Source: an uncultured Halieaceae bacterium
Lineage (GTDB): Bacteria > Pseudomonadota > Gammaproteobacteria > Pseudomonadales > Halieaceae
Length of the DNA stretch: 7,487 bases
NCBI GenBank assembly: GCA_938074135.1
Contig: CALJFL010000043.1
Location: 1-7,487, forward strand
Direction of reading: 5' to 3'
The notes under the pieces were generated by a model, which saw only the letters and a program-made list of their open reading frames with translations, was not told where the DNA came from and searched no databases. The translations under genes were made by a program, and so were the position numbers. How positions within the stretch are numbered: the first letter of the stretch is position 1; each line of letters opens with the position of its first letter. Positions 7,090-7,487 of this stretch are shown here, one piece after another.

Positions 7090-7487
7090 ATGATTCGACA
7101 GCGGACACTGCGGAACAGTATCAAGGCAACAGGTGTAGGACTGCATACGGGCGAAAAGGTCTATTTGACCCTTAGCCCGGCGCCAACCAACACCGGTATT
7201 GTCTTTCGCCGGGTAGATCTGAACCCGGTGGTTGAGATTCCTGCCCGCGCTGAAAATGTCGGAGACACAACGCTTTCAACCAGTCTTGTTGCCGGTAACG
7301 AACGGGTATCCACGGTTGAGCACCTGCTCTCGGCCATGGCCGGTCTGGGCATCGACAATGCTTTTGTGGATGTCAGTGCGCCGGAAGTGCCGATTATGGA
7401 CGGCAGTGCGGGGCCCTTTGTTTTCCTCATCCAGTCAGCTGGGATCGAGGAGCAGAACGCGCCCAAGAAGTTTATTCGCATAAAACG
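7090..7487 (+). CDS. lpxC: LpxC, UDP-3-O-acyl-N-acetylglucosamine deacetylase, N-terminal part
   Basis: LpxC is the cytoplasmic zinc enzyme that removes acetate from UDP-3-O-acyl-GlcNAc, the committed step of lipid A synthesis. The frame runs open to the right edge, giving 132 complete codons of a protein usually near 305 residues. The start [21 protein letters not shown] (shown in two parts: [21 protein letters not shown]) is the typical LpxC N-terminus. Residues 75-80 are TVEHLL, in which Glu77 and His78 match the E. coli catalytic Glu78 and zinc ligand His79. [11 protein letters not shown] (100-110) is the conserved loop at the end of domain I. The other zinc ligands lie beyond the window. 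The ATG at 7090 gives exactly the family N-terminus, although its ribosome binding site is weak. In E. coli LpxC level is set mainly by FtsH proteolysis through its C-terminus, which cannot be seen here. Confidence 0.97.
   Translation, partial: MIRQRTLRNSIKATGVGLHTGEKVYLTLSPAPTNTGIVFRRVDLNPVVEIPARAENVGDTTLSTSLVAGNERVSTVEHLLSAMAGLGIDNAFVDVSAPEVPIMDGSAGPFVFLIQSAGIEEQNAPKKFIRIK

Noticed and set aside
7048..7094. TTAACA (7048) and TATGAT (7089) considered as an lpxC promoter
   Set aside because: The spacing between them is far too long and TATGAT overlaps the lpxC start codon; no other matching partner is present.
1..7487. A hidden accessory system, mobile element, CRISPR array or RNA gene
   Set aside because: Practically the whole window is accounted for by eight conserved division and envelope genes; the gaps total well under 200 bases and show no repeats, att sites or tRNA-like structure.

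Overview
The window is a compact, single-strand stretch of the division and cell wall (dcw) cluster in the order ftsW(3' end)-murG-murC-ddl-ftsQ-ftsA-ftsZ-lpxC(5' end), all on the + strand. This order, with lpxC directly after ftsZ and no murB between murC and ddl, matches the arrangement in Gammaproteobacteria such as Escherichia and Pseudomonas. lpxC marks a Gram-negative with lipid A. Protein details (the FtsZ C-terminal [11 protein letters not shown], the FtsA C-terminal amphipathic helix) also fit Gammaproteobacteria. The moderately high GC and the FtsZ linker suggest a non-enteric lineage, possibly a marine Pseudomonas/Cellvibrio/Haliea-like group, but the family cannot be fixed from this sequence alone.

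Layout: 1-234 is the C-terminal end of FtsW. 231-1337 is murG, 1330-2763 murC, 2760-3692 ddl, 3685-4527 ftsQ, 4535-5770 ftsA, 5834-7015 ftsZ, and lpxC runs from 7090 off the right edge. The first five genes overlap by 4 or 8 bases and ftsQ-ftsA are 7 bases apart, so translation from ftsW to ftsA is probably coupled. The only real gaps are 63 bases before ftsZ and 74 bases before lpxC. No stretch over 300 bases lacks a gene.

Function: MurC adds L-Ala to UDP-MurNAc and Ddl makes the D-Ala-D-Ala that ends the stem peptide. MurG adds GlcNAc to lipid I to give lipid II, and FtsW polymerises lipid II at the septum. FtsZ forms the division ring, FtsA ties it to the membrane, and FtsQ links the cytoplasmic ring to the periplasmic FtsB/FtsL-FtsW/FtsI synthase. 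LpxC commits UDP-GlcNAc derivatives to lipid A.

I see no mobile element, CRISPR array, RNA gene, toxin or defence gene, and no undescribed system. All full-length genes look intact, with their motifs in place. The points worth a second look are regulatory: a duplicated start region and two mutually exclusive GC-rich hairpins at the start of ftsQ, the leader of ftsZ, a rare-codon cluster inside ftsZ, and possible RNA structure before lpxC.
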